Shown: positions 5,931 through 8,517 of the stretch, in pieces
Layout: each line of letters opens with the position of its first letter
How positions within the stretch are numbered: position 1 is the stretch's first letter
Notes under the pieces: generated by a model
What the model was told of the DNA's origin: nothing
What the model saw: the letters and a program-made list of their open reading frames with translations, nothing else
Database searches by the model: none
Assembly: GCA_021156245.1 (NCBI GenBank)
Contig: JAJNBO010000076.1
Location: 1 to 8,517, forward strand
DNA: 8,517 nt
From: Ramlibacter sp.
GTDB taxonomy: Bacteria; Pseudomonadota; Gammaproteobacteria; Burkholderiales; Burkholderiaceae_C
Direction of reading: 5' to 3'
Made by a program: the position numbers and the translations under genes

Positions 5931-6635
5931 TCAGCGCAGTTGGACGGAGCCCGAAACCGTCACCACCACCGAGCTCTTGCCCGGTTCCACCGGGACGGGA
6001 GCGTCGGCCGCGGCGGCGCGCGCCTCCTGCGCCATCATCCGCATGCGCGGCTGGAAGCCCGGGTCATTGGCGTTCACGGCCACCTCGCGCAAGGTGTAGC
6101 CCGAAAAGCCGAAACCCTTCGCCAGCTCGCCGGCGCGCGCCTTGAAGCTCTCGATGGCCTGCGCCTGCGCCTGGCGCTCGACGCGTTCGCGCTGCTCGCG
6201 ACTGAGGCCGAAGTTCACGCCGCCCAGGGTCATGGTCGTGATGCGGCCGGCGGTCTGCGTGATGCGCGCGAAGTCGCGGCCTTCCAGAACCAAATCCGCC
6301 GTGCCCGTCCAACCGGAGATGCGCCCTTCCTTGTTGTGGCGCGGATAGAGGGCGAAGTTGCCGGTGCGCACGTCCAGTTGCCCCGCCTGCGCGTTCTTCT
6401 TGGCTTCGGCCAGCGCCGCATCGAGCGCGGTCTTCAACTGCCCCTGCACTACTGCGGGGTCGGTGCCGTCGCGCGCGGTCGTGAGATGGAGCATCAGCAG
6501 GTCCTGCTGCACTTCGACGGTGCCGCTGGCCTGCAGCTGCAGGACGTTCTGCGGTGGGGCGACGGTCGCCACCTGCGCATGCGCAAGGCCGGTCGCCAGC
6601 AAGCAGGCAGCGATCAAGGTTCGGGTGCGATTCAT
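5931..6635 (-). CDS. Periplasmic SIMPL-domain (DUF541) protein
   Basis: A 234-residue exported protein. Residues 1-20 form a Sec signal peptide with cleavage expected after AHA (18-20). The rest matches the SIMPL/DUF541 family: an N-terminal strand LQASGTVEVQQD near residues 33-44, a long helical stretch rich in Ala/Lys/Gln, a middle SGWTGTADLVLEGRD segment, and a C-terminal strand SSVVVTVSGSVQLR ending the protein. Family members are periplasmic or outer-membrane associated and linked in some bacteria to oxidative or envelope stress, but the biochemical role is unknown. The gene is divergent from ompR-envZ across 216 bases, which makes OmpR control worth testing. The ATG at 6635 has only a weak purine-rich AAAAGAA upstream. 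The downstream lipid kinase follows after 73 bases with no terminator seen between, so read-through is possible. Confidence 0.9.
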   Translation of the reverse strand: MNRTRTLIAACLLATGLAHAQVATVAPPQNVLQLQASGTVEVQQDLLMLHLTTARDGTDPAVVQGQLKTALDAALAEAKKNAQAGQLDVRTGNFALYPRHNKEGRISGWTGTADLVLEGRDFARITQTAGRITTMTLGGVNFGLSREQRERVERQAQAQAIESFKARAGELAKGFGFSGYTLREVAVNANDPGFQPRMRMMAQEARAAAADAPVPVEPGKSSVVVTVSGSVQLR

Positions 6636-6851
6636 GGATCATTCTTTTCGTGAAGGTGCAGGGGATTCTGCATAGGACAAAGCGCCCTTCGCCCACAACG
6701 GGCGGGCATGGGGCCCGTTCACACACGCCATGTCAACGCGCGATGGCTGGGGCAACAGATGTAACCGTGTGAAAAGCACCCGGTGAAAACCCGGAATCCG
6801 GGGGTCCAGCCCTTCAGAATCGGCGCTGTTACAAATAGGCCCTGGAGAACC
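6636..6851. promoter_or_regulatory. Repeat-rich divergent control region between SIMPL gene and ompR
   Basis: 216 bases between divergent starts. Symmetric elements seen: inverted repeat aacgggc (6697-6703) and gcccgtt (6713-6719); inverted repeat ttcacac (6718-6724) and gtgtgaa (6767-6773); direct repeat GTGAAAA (6769-6775 and 6783-6789, 14 bases apart); TGTAAC (6760-6765) and its complement GTTACA (6828-6833); hairpin cccgg-aat-ccggg (6790-6802). TACAAAT at 6830-6836 could be a -10 box for ompR, but no good -35 lies at the right distance. The TGTAAC/GTGAAAA elements are candidate response-regulator sites; assignment to OmpR is inference. Confidence 0.6.
6844..6847 (+). promoter_or_regulatory. 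Ribosome binding site of ompR
   Basis: GGAG four bases before the ATG at 6852. It supports this start over the in-frame ATG at 6783, which would prepend residues absent from the family and run through the repeat-rich promoter region. Confidence 0.7.
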
Positions 6852-7583
6852 ATGACCCAAGCAGCAGCACGGACCGACAAGATCCTCGTCGTCGATGACG
6901 ACGCGCGCATCCGCGACCTCCTGCGCCGCTACCTCACGCAGGAAGGCTTCGAAGTCATCCTGGCGGAAGACGGCAAGGCACTCAACCGGCTGATGCTGCG
7001 GGAGACCGCGGACCTGATCGTGCTGGACCTGATGATGCCCGGCGAGGACGGTCTGTCCATCTGCCGGCGCCTGCGGGCCGCGAACGACCGCACGCCGATC
7101 ATCATGCTCACCGCCAAGGGCGAGGACGTGGACCGGATCGTCGGCCTGGAAGTCGGCGCCGACGACTACCTCGGCAAACCCTTCAACCCGCGCGAGCTGC
7201 TCGCCCGCGTGCATGCGGTGCTGCGCCGCCGTCCGGCGCAGGAAGCGCCCGGCGCCCCTTCTTCGGACAACGAGGTGGTGTCCTTCGGCCCCTTCGCCTT
7301 CGACCTGGGCGCCCGCACGCTGCGCAAGAACGGCGAGGAACTGCCGCTGACCACCGGCGAGTTCGCCATGCTCAAGGCGCTGGTGCGCCACCCCCGCCAG
7401 CCGCTGTCGCGCGAGAAGCTGGCGCAGCTGGCGCGCGGCCGCGAGTTCGAGCCGTTCGACCGCAGCCTGGACGTGCAGGTCTCGCGCCTGCGCAAGCTCA
7501 TCGAGGCCGATCCGGCGTCGCCGCGCTACATCCAGACAGTGTGGGGCGTGGGCTACGTCTTCGTGCCGGACGGAGCGGGTTGA
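6852..7583 (+). CDS. ompR: OmpR response regulator
   Basis: A 243-residue DNA-binding response regulator, activated by phosphotransfer from the sensor kinase encoded next to it. Receiver domain about 8-124: acidic pocket Asp15/Asp16, phospho-acceptor Asp59 in VLDLMMPGEDGLSICRRL, switch Thr87, and Lys109 in the GKPFNPRELLAR block. The linker is followed by a winged helix at about 143-240, with the recognition helix near DRSLDVQVSRLRKL (203-216) and the ending RYIQTVWGVGYVFVPDG. From memory these blocks are nearly identical to enterobacterial OmpR, including LARGREF and the C-terminal VFVPDG, so the symbol is justified beyond a generic OmpR-family call. In Escherichia coli OmpR controls porins and osmotic response; targets here are unknown. 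The gene ends with tandem stops (TGATAG). The kinase gene follows after 38 bases, in one operon. Confidence 0.95.
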   Translation: MTQAAARTDKILVVDDDARIRDLLRRYLTQEGFEVILAEDGKALNRLMLRETADLIVLDLMMPGEDGLSICRRLRAANDRTPIIMLTAKGEDVDRIVGLEVGADDYLGKPFNPRELLARVHAVLRRRPAQEAPGAPSSDNEVVSFGPFAFDLGARTLRKNGEELPLTTGEFAMLKALVRHPRQPLSREKLAQLARGREFEPFDRSLDVQVSRLRKLIEADPASPRYIQTVWGVGYVFVPDGAG

Positions 7584-7610
7584 TAGCTCTGCGCTACGGT
7601 GGGTGACAGA

Positions 7611-7625
7611 ATGACGGCGTCATGA
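7611..7625 (+). other. Possible four-codon leader ORF overlapping the envZ start
   Basis: ATG ACG GCG TCA TGA reads out a four-residue peptide whose stop overlaps the envZ ATG (7622-7624). A GGTGGGTGA purine-rich tract (7598-7606) is well placed for this ATG but rather far from the envZ ATG. It could couple kinase translation to ribosomes arriving from ompR, or be chance. Confidence 0.25.
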
Positions 7626-8517
7626 TCCGCGGCGTCACCACCCAACTCGAAGCCACCAGCCCTGCCCCGCTGGAGACCGCCCCCGCGCCGCTGGAAATGC
7701 GGCCGCGGCTGGGCCTGTCGCTGTTCTGGCGCACCTTCTTCCTGCTGTCCCTCCTGCTGATCGGGTCCATCGTGGCCTGGCTGCAGACCTTCCGGCAGCT
7801 GGAGTTCGAACCGCGCGCGGTGCAGACGGCGCAGCAGATCGCGTCCCTCGTGAATCTGAGCCGCGCCGCGCTGGTCCACGCCGACCCGATCGCCCGCGTC
7901 TCGCTGATCAAGACGCTGGCCGACCAGGAAGGCGTGCGCATCCTGCCGCGCGAGCCGGTCGACAAGTACACGCCTCTCAATGCCAGCGCCATCGACCAGC
8001 GCATCGTCGACGAACTCGCCAACCGGCTGGGCAGCGGCACGGTGATGGCCAGCGCCATGAATGGCGAAGACGGCTTGTGGATCGGTTTCAAGATCGATCG
8101 CGACGACTACTGGATGCTGCTGGACCGCACCAAGTTCTCGCAGGTCGGCGGCAAGACCTGGCTGGTGTGGCTGATCACCGCGGCGGCGCTGTCGCTGGCG
8201 GGCGCGGCGGTCATCGCCCGATTGATCAACCGGCCGCTGAAGCAGTTGTCCTTTGCCGCCAGCCGGGTGCGCGACGGCGACTTCGATGCCAGCCGGCTGG
8301 ACGAGAAGGCGGTGACTTCCGAGATCCGCGAGGTGAACATCGGCTTCAACCGGATGGCGCAGCAGCTCGCCAAGATCGAACAGGATCGCGCGGTCATGCT
8401 GGCCGGCATCTCGCACGATCTGCGCACGCCCCTGGCGCGGCTGCGCCTGGAAACGGAGATGAGCGTCGTCGACGCCGATGCGCGCGACCACATGGCCGCC
8501 GACATCGACCAGCTCGA
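7622..8517 (+). CDS. envZ: EnvZ-like osmosensor histidine kinase, C-terminus cut by window edge
   Basis: Inner-membrane sensor kinase, partner of the adjacent OmpR. 298 codons are visible. Order: cytoplasmic N-terminus; first membrane segment at about 33-55 (LSLFWRTFFLLSLLLIGSIV); periplasmic domain of roughly 120 residues; second membrane segment at about 180-203 (WLVWLITAAALSLAGAAVIA); HAMP linker to about 256, with the RPLKQL start and EIREVNIGFNRMA; then the dimerisation helix with LAGISHDLRTPLARLRL, His265 being the phosphorylation site. The H-box and neighbouring ETEM residues resemble E. coli EnvZ. The ATP-binding domain lies outside. The ATG at 7622 gives a 25-residue Pro/Ala-rich extension before Met26; an alternative start at that Met (7697) would align better with E. 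coli EnvZ, but neither start has a strong ribosome site at ideal spacing. Confidence 0.93.
   Translation, partial: MIRGVTTQLEATSPAPLETAPAPLEMRPRLGLSLFWRTFFLLSLLLIGSIVAWLQTFRQLEFEPRAVQTAQQIASLVNLSRAALVHADPIARVSLIKTLADQEGVRILPREPVDKYTPLNASAIDQRIVDELANRLGSGTVMASAMNGEDGLWIGFKIDRDDYWMLLDRTKFSQVGGKTWLVWLITAAALSLAGAAVIARLINRPLKQLSFAASRVRDGDFDASRLDEKAVTSEIREVNIGFNRMAQQLAKIEQDRAVMLAGISHDLRTPLARLRLETEMSVVDADARDHMAADIDQL

Noticed and set aside
6690..6704. Hairpin cgccc-acaac-gggcg as a terminator
   Set aside because: Lies between two divergent gene starts with no T-run on either side, so there is nothing for it to terminate; counted with the regulatory repeats instead.

Overview
The window reads as a chromosomal segment of a high-GC betaproteobacterium, most likely Burkholderiales and plausibly Comamonadaceae. 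This is inferred from base composition, from an OmpR/EnvZ pair very close to the classical one, and from a relA / alpha-beta hydrolase / 3-hydroxybutyrate dehydrogenase neighbourhood that I recall from polyhydroxybutyrate (PHB) producers such as Cupriavidus (Ralstonia). Genes are dense, no intergenic gap exceeds about 220 bases, and I see no mobile element, CRISPR array, tRNA or rRNA.

Left block (1-3475). On the minus strand an alpha/beta hydrolase (2607 to 1666) leads into relA (1694 to beyond the left edge). Their coding regions overlap by 29 bases, so they are probably co-transcribed and translationally coupled. Divergent from them, across a 77-base gap, is a D-3-hydroxybutyrate dehydrogenase (2685-3455) with every catalytic and substrate-contact residue in place. 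Together these suggest a storage-polymer mobilisation unit (oligomer hydrolysis, then oxidation of 3-hydroxybutyrate to acetoacetate) joined to the starvation alarmone synthetase.

Middle block (3454-6635, all minus strand). Read in the direction of transcription: a periplasmic SIMPL-domain protein, a diacylglycerol-kinase-family lipid kinase, a metallophosphoesterase whose start overlaps the kinase stop (ATGA), and, after a 203-base gap, a small secreted Ser/Thr-rich protein with a WGxxGxxG-like C-terminal segment. That last gene ends in a strong intrinsic terminator abutting the dehydrogenase stop codon.

Right block (6636-8517). A 216-base divergent region rich in inverted and direct repeats precedes an OmpR response regulator (6852-7583) and an EnvZ-like sensor kinase (7622 to beyond the right edge). 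These form an envelope-stress or osmolarity two-component system transcribed away from the envelope genes to its left.

The most rewarding points are the physical coupling of relA to the PHB-linked hydrolase, the small WGxxGxxG-type surface protein, and the repeat-rich control region in front of ompR. I did not find evidence of a wholly unprecedented system.
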